Assembly: GCF_001463885.1 (NCBI RefSeq)
Contig: NZ_BBWQ01000001.1
Span: 248,001 to 312,000 of the forward strand
Source: Aureimonas altamirensis
GTDB taxonomy: Bacteria > Pseudomonadota > Alphaproteobacteria > Rhizobiales > Rhizobiaceae
Direction of reading: 5' to 3'
DNA: 64,000 bases
Of the stretch, positions 1-9,308 are shown piece by piece. The notes under the pieces were generated by a model. That model did not search any database. It worked only from the letters and a program-made list of their open reading frames with translations, and was not told the DNA's origin. Position numbers and translations under genes: made by a program. How positions within the stretch are numbered: position 1 is the stretch's first letter; each line of letters opens with the position of its first letter.

Positions 1-100
1 TCGCGTCCAGCCCGGCCTGCCGCGCCAGTGCGGATGGAGTGAGACCGCGCGTCTCGGCCAGACGGTCTATGGCCGCCCACCATTCGTCGTTCGATAGCAT
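1..100 (-). CDS. S24/LexA-like helix-turn-helix regulator, N-terminal fragment
   Basis: The reverse strand from the ATG at 98-100 reads MLSNDEWWAAIDRLAETRG and continues into TPSALARQAGLDA before the window edge. This matches the start of the alphaproteobacterial family in which an N-terminal helix-turn-helix (the 'LTPSALARQAGLD' part looks like helices 2-3 of a Cro/CI-type HTH) precedes an S24 LexA/CI-type peptidase domain. Only about 33 codons are visible, so the peptidase domain itself cannot be confirmed. It is divergent from the YihY gene with about 190 bp between the two starts. Confidence 0.6.
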   Translation of the reverse strand, partial: MLSNDEWWAAIDRLAETRGLTPSALARQAGLDA

Positions 101-290
101 CGGTCTCTCGTCACAAAACAGGCAATTCAATTACCACTACTCAAGCAATATTATTGTGCAACCATGAGATTCAATTCCCCGGTTTGCGGAACATTGACTC
201 AAATATGGCATTGACGTTGCTGCCAAAGGCGATCGAGACGATTATGCGGCGTTCGAGCTCGAACACGGAGCCGGCGGCAAGGGGGCATCC
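101..290. other. divergent intergenic region
   Basis: These 190 bp separate the leftward HTH-regulator gene from the rightward YihY/BrkB gene and must hold promoters for both. The part near 115-175 is AT-rich compared with its surroundings. I see no further gene or convincing operator. A purine-rich ribosome binding site (AAGGGGG) lies just before the ATG at 291. Confidence 0.4.
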
Positions 291-1373
291 ATGGTGGTGA
301 AGAGTCTGCGTTTCGCACCACATACGAGCGAAGAGACCAAGCTGCGCGCAAGCGAGCCGGGCAGGGGGCGCTCGGCCAAGGGCCCGTGGCATATTCCGTG
401 GAAGGGCTGGAAGGATATTCTGGCGCGGCTGTACGTGTCTTTCTTCGAAGACCGGATCATGTTGATTGCCGCCGGCGCCACCTTCTACCTGCTGCTGGCA
501 CTGTTTCCCGCGCTTGCCGTGTTCGTGTTCTTCTACGGCATGATGGCGGACCCGGCGACGATTGCCGGGCATATCGAGTTCCTCGGCCGCTTCCTGCCGC
601 AGGCCGGGCTGGAACTTGTCAACGCGCAGCTCGAATATCTGGTCAACCAGGACCGGTCGTCGCTGTCGGTCGGCTTCGTGACCAGTCTTCTCTTCGCCCT
701 GTGGAGCGCGAACAACGGTATCAAGACCCTGTTCGAGGCGATGAACGTCGCCTATGGCGAGCAGGAAGAGCGCAGCTTCGTGAAGCTCAATATCGTCGCC
801 ATGTGCTTCACCATGGGGGCCATCTTCATCATTTCGGTGATGTTCACGGCCATCGGCCTTATTCCGGCGATCATGGGCGTCATCGGCGCCTCCAACTTCA
901 CCGACGATCTCGTCTTCATCGGACGCTGGCCGATCCTGTTCGCGCTCGTGGTCGCGTCCATCGGCATGGTCTATCGCTATGGGCCGAGCCGGGCGCGGGC
1001 GCGCTGGACCTGGGTGATTTTCGGCGCGACGCTGACGGCGACCGTCTGGCTGGTCGCGACGGTGGGCTTTTCCTGGTATCTGCGGAATTTCGCCAATTAC
1101 AACGCCATGTACGGCTCTTTGGGTGCCGTCATCGGCTTCATGATGTGGGTGTGGATATCATCCGTGATCTTCATTCTCGGCGCCGAGATCAATGCCGAGA
1201 TGGAGCACCAGACGGCCGTGGACACCACGGTTCGCGGCGACACGCCGCTGGGTATGCGCGGTGCCCGCGTTGCCGATACGATCGGCGCGCGTGCCGGGGG
1301 CGACAAGCCGCCGCCCACCGAGAAGCCGGGCCTGTTCGGCTGGTGGCGCAAGCGGGGCCAGGACAAGGGCTGA
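291..1373 (+). CDS. YihY/BrkB family inner-membrane protein
   Basis: The 360-residue product has the YihY/virulence factor BrkB family layout. A hydrophilic N-terminus of about 50 residues is followed by roughly six membrane segments, the first at about residues 55-85 (LIAAGATFYLLLALFPALAV) with the family's typical 'FxxLLALFP' pattern, and a charged, Pro/Gly-rich cytoplasmic tail after about residue 305. The family was once annotated as RNase BN, which is incorrect; its biochemical role is unknown, and it has been linked to serum resistance and envelope transport only by loose evidence. The ATG has an AAGGGGG ribosome binding site 5-11 bases upstream. The gene is convergent with fadJ, with only about 20 bp between the stops. 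Confidence 0.88.
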   Translation: MVVKSLRFAPHTSEETKLRASEPGRGRSAKGPWHIPWKGWKDILARLYVSFFEDRIMLIAAGATFYLLLALFPALAVFVFFYGMMADPATIAGHIEFLGRFLPQAGLELVNAQLEYLVNQDRSSLSVGFVTSLLFALWSANNGIKTLFEAMNVAYGEQEERSFVKLNIVAMCFTMGAIFIISVMFTAIGLIPAIMGVIGASNFTDDLVFIGRWPILFALVVASIGMVYRYGPSRARARWTWVIFGATLTATVWLVATVGFSWYLRNFANYNAMYGSLGAVIGFMMWVWISSVIFILGAEINAEMEHQTAVDTTVRGDTPLGMRGARVADTIGARAGGDKPPPTEKPGLFGWWRKRGQDKG

Positions 1374-1394
1374 CCCCGCCGCACGTGTTTGTCG

Positions 1395-3599
1395 TCAGGC
1401 CGCCTCGGCCTGACGGGCCGGGCGGAACCGGCCGTAGAATGTCTGCCCGGCGGATGCCATTTCGTGCAGCAGAGGAATGGGGGCGAACCGCTCCCCATGC
1501 CGCTTCTCCAGCGTCTCGCACAGCGCGACGAACGCCTTGACGCCCATGCCGTCGATATAGGACAGGGCCCCGCCCGTGTAGGGCGCGTAGCCGAAGCCGA
1601 GGATAGACCCCACATCGGCCTCGCGCGGGTCGGTGACGACGCCTTCGGCCATGGTGCGTGCAGCCTCGAGCGCCATGGTGACAAGAAAGCGCTGCTGCAA
1701 TTCCTTTACATCGACATCTTCGGCGTTCTGCTGCGGGTAAAGCTCCTTGAGACCCGGCCACAGATGCTTTTTGGCGGGCTTGGCCGGATAGTCGTAGAAG
1801 CCCTTGCCGGCCTTGCGGCCGAGGCGGCCGGCATCCACAAGCCGGTTGACGAGGTCGAAATGGCGCTTGTCGACCGCCGCTTCGCCGAGGTCGGCCATGG
1901 TGGCCTGCATGATCCTGCGGGACAGGTCGATGGCGACTTCGTCATTCAAGGCTAGCGGGCCGACCGGCATGCCGGCCATGCGCGCGGCATTCTCGATCAT
2001 GGCCGGGGGCACGCCTTCGACAACCATGTCGTAGGCTTCCGACATGTAGCGCAGCACGCAGCGATTGGCGAAGAAGCCGCGCGTGTCGTCGACGACGATC
2101 GGCGTCTTGCGGATGGCGCGCACGAAATCCAGTGCCGTGGCCAGCGCCTCGTCGCCCGTCTTTTCGCCCAGGATGACTTCCACCAGCATCATCCTGTCGA
2201 CCGGCGAAAAGAAGTGGATGCCGATGAAGCGGGTTGCCTCCGGGAAGCTTTCCGCAAGCCCGGTGATGGGCAGGGTCGAGGTGTTCGACGCGAAGATCGC
2301 GCCCGGCTTCATCGCGGCGGCGGCCGCGGCGATGACGTCGGCCTTGACCTTGCGGTCCTCGAACACGGCTTCCACCACGAGGTCCACATCTGCCAGCCCG
2401 TCATAGCCGTCAGCGGGGGTGATGCGCGACAAGAGCGCCTCGGCGTCGGCCTCCTTGGCGCGGCCTTTCTTGACGCGATCGGCCATCAGCGAGGCCGAGT
2501 GCGCCTTGCCCTTTTCGGCGGCCGCCATGTCACGGTCGACCAGCAGCACCTCGATCCCGGCCATGGCCGACACATAGGCGATCCCGGCGCCCATGAAGCC
2601 GGCGCCGATAACGGCGATACGCTTCGGCTGGCGGTCCGCTATGCCATGCGGGCGGCGGGCGCCCTTACCCAGCTCCTGCATGGAAACGAACAGCGAGCGG
2701 ATCATCATGGCCGCTTCGGTGGAGCGCAGGACGGAGGCGAAATAGCGCTGCTCGACCTTGAGGCCGAGATCGATGGGAAGGAGAAGGCCCTCGTAGACGC
2801 ATTTCACGATGGCGCGCGCACCCGGATAATTATCCTGCGTCTCCTTGCGGTAAAGCGAGGAGACCGCCGGCCAGAGCTGCGCGCCGGCAGCGGAATAGAC
2901 GGGGCCGGACGGCAGCTTGTAGCCCTTCTGGTCCCAGGGCTTTACGGCGGGGATACCGGCCTTCAGCATCGCCTTGGCGGTTTCCACGAGCTCTTCGGGC
3001 GCGGCAACCTTGTCGATGAGCTTCATGGCCAGGGCCTTCTCGGCGCCGATGGCCTCGCCCTTCAGCAGGAACTGAAGCGCCGCCTGCGCGTCCAGCATGC
3101 GGGCGATGCGCTGCGTGCCGCCGGCGCCTGGGAAGATGCCGACCTTAACCTCCGGCAGCCCCATCTTGGCGCGCGGAGTGGCGACGCGACCATGGCAGGC
3201 GAGGGCCAGTTCGAAGCCGCCGCCCATGCAGGTGCCGTCGATGGCGGTGACGACCGGCTTGCCGCACGTTTCGATGCGGCGCCAGAGGGCGCCCATGCGT
3301 CCGCAGCGATCGAATAGCTGGGTCATCGCCGCGTGCGGATCGCTTGCTTCCAGCTTGCGATAATCGCCCAGCATGCGGCCAAGCATCTTCAGGTCGGCGC
3401 CGCCGGTAAAGCTGCCCGCCTTGCCCGAGGTGAAGACGATGCCCTTGACCGCCTCGTCGGCGACGAGGCTGTCCAGTGCCGCCTCGATCTCGTCCATCAC
3501 CTCTTCGGTGAAGACGTTCATCGAGCGGTCGGGCATGTCCCAGGTCAGAAGCGCGATGCCGTCGCCGTCGACGGCAAGGGTGAAGTTGTTGAAGTCCAT
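1395..3599 (-). CDS. fadJ: fatty acid oxidation multifunctional enzyme (enoyl-CoA hydratase / 3-hydroxyacyl-CoA dehydrogenase)
   Basis: The 734-residue protein has the fused beta-oxidation alpha-subunit architecture. Residues about 1-200 form a crotonase fold, with the oxyanion-hole pattern [16 protein letters not shown] and the catalytic segments [13 protein letters not shown] and [11 protein letters not shown]. From about residue 325 there is an NAD-binding 3-hydroxyacyl-CoA dehydrogenase with Rossmann motif [19 protein letters not shown] and the segment [13 protein letters not shown] containing the catalytic His, followed by the two C-terminal helical 3HCDH domains. It hydrates trans-enoyl-CoA and oxidises the resulting 3-hydroxyacyl-CoA. 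It is the last gene of a leftward operon with fadE and fadA, 15 bp after the thiolase. FadJ and FadB share this architecture; I use fadJ because the order resembles the common alphaproteobacterial fadE-fadA-fadJ set, but fadB is a possible name. Confidence 0.93.
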   Translation of the reverse strand: MDFNNFTLAVDGDGIALLTWDMPDRSMNVFTEEVMDEIEAALDSLVADEAVKGIVFTSGKAGSFTGGADLKMLGRMLGDYRKLEASDPHAAMTQLFDRCGRMGALWRRIETCGKPVVTAIDGTCMGGGFELALACHGRVATPRAKMGLPEVKVGIFPGAGGTQRIARMLDAQAALQFLLKGEAIGAEKALAMKLIDKVAAPEELVETAKAMLKAGIPAVKPWDQKGYKLPSGPVYSAAGAQLWPAVSSLYRKETQDNYPGARAIVKCVYEGLLLPIDLGLKVEQRYFASVLRSTEAAMMIRSLFVSMQELGKGARRPHGIADRQPKRIAVIGAGFMGAGIAYVSAMAGIEVLLVDRDMAAAEKGKAHSASLMADRVKKGRAKEADAEALLSRITPADGYDGLADVDLVVEAVFEDRKVKADVIAAAAAAMKPGAIFASNTSTLPITGLAESFPEATRFIGIHFFSPVDRMMLVEVILGEKTGDEALATALDFVRAIRKTPIVVDDTRGFFANRCVLRYMSEAYDMVVEGVPPAMIENAARMAGMPVGPLALNDEVAIDLSRRIMQATMADLGEAAVDKRHFDLVNRLVDAGRLGRKAGKGFYDYPAKPAKKHLWPGLKELYPQQNAEDVDVKELQQRFLVTMALEAARTMAEGVVTDPREADVGSILGFGYAPYTGGALSYIDGMGVKAFVALCETLEKRHGERFAPIPLLHEMASAGQTFYGRFRPARQAEAA

Positions 3600-3614
3600 G
3601 TGTTTTTCCTCCCC

Positions 3615-4823
3615 TTACACGCGCTCGATGATGGTTGCCGTGCCCATGCCCGCGCCGATGCACAGGGTGACGAGCGCGGTCTGCTTGTCCTGCCGCTCCA
3701 ACTCGTCCAGCACGGTGCCCAGGATCATGGCGCCCGTGGCCCCCAGCGGGTGGCCCATGGCGATGGCGCCTCCATTGACGTTCATCACGGCCGGATCGAT
3801 GTCGAAAGCCTGCATGTAGCGCAGCACCACCGCGGCGAAGGCTTCGTTGAGCTCGAAGAGGTCGATGTCGGACAGCGTCATGCCGGTGCGGTCGAGCAGC
3901 TTGCGGGTCACGTCGACGGGGCCGGTCAGCATCAGGGCCGGATCGGAGCCGATGTTGGCGAAAGCCCGGATGCGGGCGCGGGGCTTCAGGCCCAGCGTGT
4001 CGCCGCCCCGCGCGGAGCCGATCAAAACGCCTGCCGCGCCATCGACGATGCCCGAAGAATTGCCGGCGTGGTGGACATGGGTAACGGACTCGATCTCCGG
4101 ATGGGCCTGGATGGCGACGGCATCGTAGCCGCCCATCTGCGCGACCATCTCGAACGAGGCGTTCAGGCCGCCCAGCGTCTGCATGTCGGTTCCGGGGCGC
4201 ATATGCTCGTCGCGGTCGAGGATCGTCAGTCCGTTCTGGTCAAGGACGGGCACGACGGACCGCGCGAAGCGGCCTTCCTGCCAGGCCGTTGCGGCGCGCT
4301 TCTGGCTTTCCACGGCGTAGGCATCCACGTCGGTTCGCGTGAAGCCGTATTTGGTGGCGATCAAATCTGCCGAGATGCCCTGCGGCATGAAATAGGCGGG
4401 AATGCCGACCGACGGGTCCATGAACCAGGAGCCGCCCGACATGCCCATGCCGACGCGCGACATGCTTTCGACCCCGCCGGCGATGACGATATCGTCGGCG
4501 CCCTGCGCCACCTTCGCGGCGGCAAGATTGACGGCGTCGAGGCCGGAGGCGCAGAAGCGCGAGATCTGCATGCCCGGTGCGGCATAGTCGTAGCCGGCCT
4601 CGAAGGCGGCGGCCTTCGGAATGACGGAGCCGGCTTCGCCCACCGGGTCGACGCAGCCGAAGATGATGTCGTCGACCTGCGCCGTTTCCAGGCCATTGCG
4701 GTCGCGCAGCGATTCCAGCACGCGCGCGCCCAGTCGCACGGCCGGCACTTCGTGCAGGGACCCGTCCTTCTTGCCGCGTCCGCGCGGGGTGCGGACGTGA
4801 TCGTAGATGAATGCTTCGCTCAT
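3615..4823 (-). CDS. fadA: acetyl-CoA C-acyltransferase (thiolase)
   Basis: The 402-residue protein is a type II thiolase. The start at 4823 ([20 protein letters not shown]) gives the family's usual N-terminus and has a GGGAG ribosome binding site; a longer reading to 4895 is unlikely because it would overlap fadE. The nucleophilic Cys sits in [14 protein letters not shown] near residue 90, the catalytic His in [17 protein letters not shown] and the second Cys in [10 protein letters not shown] near the C-terminus. It cleaves 3-ketoacyl-CoA with CoA to acetyl-CoA and a shortened acyl-CoA, and probably forms a complex with the FadJ-type protein encoded downstream. It lies between fadE (14-bp gap) and fadJ (15-bp gap) on the same strand. 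Confidence 0.93.
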   Translation of the reverse strand: MSEAFIYDHVRTPRGRGKKDGSLHEVPAVRLGARVLESLRDRNGLETAQVDDIIFGCVDPVGEAGSVIPKAAAFEAGYDYAAPGMQISRFCASGLDAVNLAAAKVAQGADDIVIAGGVESMSRVGMGMSGGSWFMDPSVGIPAYFMPQGISADLIATKYGFTRTDVDAYAVESQKRAATAWQEGRFARSVVPVLDQNGLTILDRDEHMRPGTDMQTLGGLNASFEMVAQMGGYDAVAIQAHPEIESVTHVHHAGNSSGIVDGAAGVLIGSARGGDTLGLKPRARIRAFANIGSDPALMLTGPVDVTRKLLDRTGMTLSDIDLFELNEAFAAVVLRYMQAFDIDPAVMNVNGGAIAMGHPLGATGAMILGTVLDELERQDKQTALVTLCIGAGMGTATIIERV

Positions 4824-4836
4824 TTCTGCGCTCCCA

Positions 4837-6618
4837 TCAGAATTCGTCGGCGCCAAGCGCCATGAGGCTGTCCGCGCCGGAGGCGATGCGCGCAAGATGC
4901 GCCGCCGTCTCGGGCATCAGCCTGTCCATGAAGAAGGCCGCCGTCGCCAGCTTGCCCTTCAGGAAGGCCGCGTCTTCGGCGTCTTGCGCCGCCAGCCGGC
5001 GATGCGCCGCCAGCGCCATCCGGGCGGACATGTAGCCAAGGGCCACCAGGCCGAAGAGGTGCATATAGTCCGTTGCGGCGGCGCCGCCATTGTCGGGCCG
5101 GGCCGGGCCGTTCTGCATCAGCCAGCCGGTGGCCTGCTGCAGATCGTTCAGGCCCTTCTTGAGGCCCTTGGTGTAGCGCGCCATCGCCGGGTCGGCCCGG
5201 TTTTCCTCGCAGAAGCGGCCGACCTCGCCGAAGAAGGACATGATCGCCTTGCCGCCGTTCAACGCCAGCTTGCGCCCGACCAGGTCGAGCGCCTGGATGC
5301 CGTTTGCGCCCTCGTAGATCTGCGCGATGCGCGCATCGCGCACGAACTGTTCCATGCCCCATTCGGCGATATAGCCATGGCCGCCGAACACCTGCTGCGC
5401 CATCACCGCGCTTTCGAAGCCCTTGTCGGTCAGGACACCCTTGATGACGGGCGTCACGAGGCTCAGCCATTCGTCCGCCTCGGCGGCTTCCGCCACATCG
5501 GTGGAGCTATGGGCTATATCGCCCTTCAACGCCGAATGGAGCACCAGCGCGCGGCCGGCCTCGTTTATGGCGCGCATGGTCATCAGCATGCGGCGGATAT
5601 CGGGATGCACGATGATCGGGTCGGCGGGCTTGCCGGGCTCCGCCTTGCCGGCAAGGCTGCGGCCCTGCAAACGTTGCCGCGCATAATCGACGGCGTTCTG
5701 GTAGGCGATCTCGCCGATGGCCAGCCCCTGCACGCCGACGCCCAGCCGCGCCTCGTTCATCATGGTGAACATCGCCCGCAGGCCCTTGTGCGCTTCGCCC
5801 AGAAGCCAGCCCTTGGCATCGTCGTAGTTCATCACGCAGGTGGCGTTGCCGTGAATGCCCATCTTCTCTTCGATGGCGCCGCAGGACACGCCGTTGCGCG
5901 TGCCATCGTCCAGGACCTTCGGCACGATGAAGAGGGAAATGCCCTTCACCCCCTCCGGCGCGCCGTCGATGCGGGCCAGCACCAGATGGATGATATTGTC
6001 GGAAAGGTCGTGCTCGCCGGCCGAGATGAAGATCTTCTGCCCTGTTATGGCAAAGGAGCCGTCATCGCGCGGGATGGCCCTGGTGCGCAGCAAGCCGAGG
6101 TCCGTGCCGCAATGCGGCTCCGTCAGGTTCATCGTGCCGGTCCAGCGGCCGTCGATCATGTCGGGCAGATACGCGGCTTTCTGCTCGGGCGTGCCATGCG
6201 CCTCGATGGCCGCGATGGCACCGCGGGTGAGGCCCGGATACATGGCGAAGGCCATGTTGGCCGACGACAGATACTCGTTGACGGCCGCCGCCAGCACATG
6301 CGGAAGCCCTTGCCCGCCATAGGCGGCATCGGCCGAAAGGCCGCCCCAGCCGGCCTCCCGGAACTGCCGGTAGGCCTCGCGGAAGCCGGACGGGGTGGTG
6401 ACCGAGCCGTCCGCGGCGCGGGTGCAGCCCTGCCGGTCGCCCGACTGGTTGAGCGGGTGGAACACCTCTTCGGCGAAGCGTCCGGCTTCGTCCAGAATCG
6501 CGGCAACCGTATCGGGCGTGGCATCCTCGAAGCCCGGGCGGTTGTTGTGGGCATCGAGCCCGACGATTTCGCGCAGCACGAACATCGTATCGGCAATAGG
6601 AGCCTTGTAGAGCGTCAT
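4837..6618 (-). CDS. fadE: acyl-CoA dehydrogenase (FadE/DmdC-like, long form)
   Basis: The 593-residue protein starts at MTLYKAPIADTMFVLREIVG (ATG at 6616-6618, AAGGG-type ribosome binding site). The order is an N-terminal extension domain, the acyl-CoA dehydrogenase N, middle and C-terminal domains, and an additional C-terminal DUF/AcdC-like segment, which gives the about 590-600 residue length typical of this alphaproteobacterial subfamily rather than the about 380 residues of short forms. The segment IAQIYEGANGIQALDLVGRK is the conserved C-terminal region with the FAD/substrate contacts and catalytic-base neighbourhood. It performs the first, FAD-dependent oxidation of acyl-CoA to trans-2-enoyl-CoA. 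It leads the fadE-fadA-fadJ operon, and a palindromic operator-like sequence lies 20-42 bp upstream of its start. The dimethylsulfoniopropionate enzyme DmdC belongs to the same superfamily, so the substrate is inferred from context. Confidence 0.9.
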   Translation of the reverse strand: MTLYKAPIADTMFVLREIVGLDAHNNRPGFEDATPDTVAAILDEAGRFAEEVFHPLNQSGDRQGCTRAADGSVTTPSGFREAYRQFREAGWGGLSADAAYGGQGLPHVLAAAVNEYLSSANMAFAMYPGLTRGAIAAIEAHGTPEQKAAYLPDMIDGRWTGTMNLTEPHCGTDLGLLRTRAIPRDDGSFAITGQKIFISAGEHDLSDNIIHLVLARIDGAPEGVKGISLFIVPKVLDDGTRNGVSCGAIEEKMGIHGNATCVMNYDDAKGWLLGEAHKGLRAMFTMMNEARLGVGVQGLAIGEIAYQNAVDYARQRLQGRSLAGKAEPGKPADPIIVHPDIRRMLMTMRAINEAGRALVLHSALKGDIAHSSTDVAEAAEADEWLSLVTPVIKGVLTDKGFESAVMAQQVFGGHGYIAEWGMEQFVRDARIAQIYEGANGIQALDLVGRKLALNGGKAIMSFFGEVGRFCEENRADPAMARYTKGLKKGLNDLQQATGWLMQNGPARPDNGGAAATDYMHLFGLVALGYMSARMALAAHRRLAAQDAEDAAFLKGKLATAAFFMDRLMPETAAHLARIASGADSLMALGADEF

Positions 6619-6637
6619 CGAAAAACCTTCCCTTCGA

Positions 6638-6660
6638 TTGACGTTTTCGTAAACGTAAAC
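6638..6660. promoter_or_regulatory. LiuR/FadR-like imperfect palindrome upstream of the fad operon
   Basis: The core ACGTTT-N4-AAACGT (6641-6656) is flanked by TTG and AAA, making a 22-base near-palindrome 20 bases upstream of the fadE start. From memory, the MerR-family LiuR and related regulators of branched-chain and fatty acid breakdown in proteobacteria recognise sites with TTTACGTAAACG-like cores, which this resembles. The match and the regulator are inference; no liuR gene is in the window. Confidence 0.45.
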
Positions 6661-6723
6661 CGTGGCGTCTGTAAAGCGGAGCGCGCGCAAAATTCCGCGT
6701 GAGGCAGCACCCGCTCCCGTGCA

Positions 6724-6740
6724 TTAGCGCGCAATTAACC
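6724..6740. promoter_or_regulatory. CtrA-like box (TTAG-N7-TTAACC)
   Basis: TTAG at 6724-6727 and TTAACC at 6735-6740 are separated by seven bases, one mismatch from the CtrA consensus TTAA-N7-TTAA. It is 85 bp upstream of a PodJ-like gene, a type of gene that CtrA and other cell-cycle regulators commonly control. A single short degenerate site can occur by chance. Confidence 0.3.
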
Positions 6741-6824
6741 ATTCCCCGTGAAGATGCCGGTGGGATTGACGAGACGTCGCAAGGCGGGCCTTTGCGCCTG
6801 TGCCGAGCGTTCGAGGGGACGGAA

Positions 6825-9212
6825 ATGGGCGTAGCCGACAAGGCGAAGGCGGCACAAGGCACCGGCGATCCGCCGGGCGCGCCCAGCATGGCGACGCTGA
6901 CCCGGACCCTGGAAGAGCTGGAACGCCGCCTTGCGCGCCTGTCTACGCAGAAGCAGGCAGACAGAAGCGTATCGCCATCTGCATCGGCCGGCGCCGGCAC
7001 CACCCCGGCAGAGAGACTGCGCCGCATCGTAGACCGAAGCGCCGAATATGCGGCCTCCGCTCCATCGGCGCGAACCCGATCGAGCGAGGCGATCGACGAA
7101 CTCGTGCAGGAAATGCGGTCATTGAGAGGCGAGATGCGCAAGGAAATCGCCGCCGGAACAAAGGCCGGGCAGGCGACGATGGGGCATGCCTTCGCCACGC
7201 TCGAAGCATCGCTTGCGGCGCGCGATAGCTCCGAGCTGATCGCCGACGGGCTTGCTGCCATGCTGACGCGCATGACCACGCTGGAAGAGCGTGGCGCAAC
7301 CAATGAGGCCCTGTCGGATCTCAACGCCGACCTCAACCGCATGCGGGCCGTCGTTTCCGGGCTGGCGACACAGGAAGATCTGACCCGGCACATGGGCTCC
7401 ATCACCGGCCGGCTCGACGCGCTGCTTGAAACAAACGCCGCCGCCGTGGACCGCAGTGCCTTCGACGCCGGTGTCGCCGGATTGAGCGAACGACTGTCGA
7501 GCATCGAGACGCTTCTGGCGCGGCTGCCCGAAACCCTCGGAATCGATCGGCTGGAAGATCGGCTTGCGGCACTTGCGGCGCCGTCTGGCCCCATCGCGCT
7601 GGACGCGCTGCAGGTCAGCGTCGATCTTTCGGCCTTGGAGGAACGGCTCGACGAGATTTCCGGCGCGATCCTGGTGCTGGACAGGCCGGAGCAGGGCAGC
7701 GACCGGATCGAGAAGCGCCTGGACGCTCTGTCGACGCAGCTCGACAGCTTCATGGAGCGCCTGGAAGAGGCCGAGGAAGAGCGTTCGCTGCGCCATGCAG
7801 AGGCCTTTACCCAGGAGTTGAAGAGGCTGGAGGTGCTGTGGCAGGGCTCCGACGCCCGCGCGGCGGAGACCGAGGCTCAACTTCTCTCGATCCTCAGAAA
7901 CGTCGCCGACCGGCTGGCGGAACTGGAAACGGAAGCGCGACAGGCCGGCGACAATGTCGGCGGCACCGTTTTCGACGCCGAGTTCGCCACCTGGCAACCG
8001 GCCGAAGATGGCGAGGAAGACAGCCTGCGCGCAACCCTCGACCGGCATCTGAAGCGCCGCCGGGCCGAGGGGGCGACGCAGGCGCCGGATGCCGACGGCC
8101 CGGAAGCGGCCGATCCGGAAGGCGCAACCCGCTACGGACGCGACGTGGCCGAGTTCGGCAGTATCCTGGAGCGGGTGCGCCGTCACGAGCGCGCCGCCGG
8201 CCTTGGCCCATCCACGCGGGCGGATTTCATCGCGGCGGCACGGCGCGCCGCTGCGGCGGCCGCGGCCGAAGCCGAGGCCCTGCATGCCGGAAACGGGGCC
8301 GGCAATGGTGCGGGCGAGGGTGCATCCGGCCGCAACCGCAATTATCGCAAGCCCATGGTTATGGCCGCCGGGGCCATCATGCTGGCGCTGACGGCGCTGC
8401 CGATCTCGCGCCTGCAGACGGGTCCGTCCGAGCGTCCGGCCGAAATCGCCGACAACAGTGCCGCACGGACCCCGGCCGTAACGCCCGAGACGACGGCCTC
8501 TATTTCCCGCCCGCCCGAGGCCGACCTGACCACTGGCGACCTCATAGGACGTCTCGTATCGCATCTTCCGCCTGCGGCGGCGGGGCCACTGCCGGTTCCG
8601 CCGGCCGGTGACATGACCTTGTCCCGCGCTGCGATCGGCGGCGATGCCGCCGCCATGACCGCCATCGGGGCCGCCGCCATTGAGCGCGGGGCCACGGCCG
8701 AGGGCCTTTCATGGCTGGGCCAGGCGGCGCGGCGCGGTTACGCGCCGGCGCAGTACCGCCTGGGCAGCCTGTACGAGCGCGGCGTGGGCGTCAGCAAAGA
8801 TCTGTCCCTTGCACGCGACTGGTATCTTGTCGCTGCGCGCGCCGGCAATGTCCGCGCCATGCACAATCTGGCGGTCATCGATATCTCCGGCCTTGCCGGC
8901 CCGGCCGACAGGGGTGCGGCGGCGGACTGGTTCCGCATGGCGGCCGAGCGGGGCATGGCCGACAGCCAGTTCAACCTTGCCGTCCTGTACGCACGCGGGG
9001 CCGGGCTGCCGCGGGACATGGAAGAGGCTTATCGCTGGTTTTCCATTGCGGCGCGCGGCGGCGATGCGACCGCGCTGCGCAACCGCGACGAGGTCGGGGC
9101 CGAGCTCGATGCCGCGCGGCGCGCGACCATCGATGCGGCGGTGGCGCAATGGCGCCCTGCGGCGCCGACCCGCGCCGCCAACGAAGAGCGGTATTCCGGA
9201 TCACGCGTTTGA
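6825..9212 (+). CDS. coiled-coil, single-TM, Sel1-repeat protein (PodJ-like)
   Basis: The 795-residue protein starts at MGVADKAKAAQG (GAGGGGAC upstream); a longer reading to 6699 has no supporting site. Residues about 15-420 are rich in Glu, Arg, Ala and Leu with heptad-like spacing and look like long coiled coils. A basic stretch precedes one membrane segment at about 511-528 (MVMAAGAIMLALTALPI). The C-terminal part (about 620-750) carries Sel1-like repeats such as YAPAQYRLGSLYERGVGVSKD and ADSQFNLAVLYARGAGLPRD. This order (cytoplasmic coiled coil, one TM, periplasmic Sel1 repeats) is that of the polar organiser PodJ and its relatives in rhizobia, but the C-terminal peptidoglycan-binding domain of full PodJ is absent. 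The polar role is inference from architecture. It is transcribed divergently from the fad operon. Confidence 0.75.
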   Translation: MGVADKAKAAQGTGDPPGAPSMATLTRTLEELERRLARLSTQKQADRSVSPSASAGAGTTPAERLRRIVDRSAEYAASAPSARTRSSEAIDELVQEMRSLRGEMRKEIAAGTKAGQATMGHAFATLEASLAARDSSELIADGLAAMLTRMTTLEERGATNEALSDLNADLNRMRAVVSGLATQEDLTRHMGSITGRLDALLETNAAAVDRSAFDAGVAGLSERLSSIETLLARLPETLGIDRLEDRLAALAAPSGPIALDALQVSVDLSALEERLDEISGAILVLDRPEQGSDRIEKRLDALSTQLDSFMERLEEAEEERSLRHAEAFTQELKRLEVLWQGSDARAAETEAQLLSILRNVADRLAELETEARQAGDNVGGTVFDAEFATWQPAEDGEEDSLRATLDRHLKRRRAEGATQAPDADGPEAADPEGATRYGRDVAEFGSILERVRRHERAAGLGPSTRADFIAAARRAAAAAAAEAEALHAGNGAGNGAGEGASGRNRNYRKPMVMAAGAIMLALTALPISRLQTGPSERPAEIADNSAARTPAVTPETTASISRPPEADLTTGDLIGRLVSHLPPAAAGPLPVPPAGDMTLSRAAIGGDAAAMTAIGAAAIERGATAEGLSWLGQAARRGYAPAQYRLGSLYERGVGVSKDLSLARDWYLVAARAGNVRAMHNLAVIDISGLAGPADRGAAADWFRMAAERGMADSQFNLAVLYARGAGLPRDMEEAYRWFSIAARGGDATALRNRDEVGAELDAARRATIDAAVAQWRPAAPTRAANEERYSGSRV

Positions 9213-9308
9213 CACGGCCCTTCGGGTCGGCTTAGTGCGGAGCGGCGCCCTGCCAGACGGTGGAACGCATCTCCAGGGATCGAAGGTAAGGGCGCTTGGG
9301 GGCCGGTC

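Noticed and set aside
1340-1420. Hairpins around the YihY and fadJ stops as terminators
   Set aside because: Stem-forming bases (GTCAGGCCG/CGGCCTGAC) overlap the fadJ coding end and lack a T-tract, so they are not called.
3333-4865. 510-codon open frame opposite fadA
   Set aside because: Shadow of the thiolase gene; no domain pattern, no ribosome binding site.
4807-6702. 631-codon open frame on the plus strand opposite fadE
   Set aside because: It is antisense to a gene with clear catalytic motifs, has no recognisable family features and is composed of Arg/Ala/His-rich residues typical of GC-rich shadow frames.
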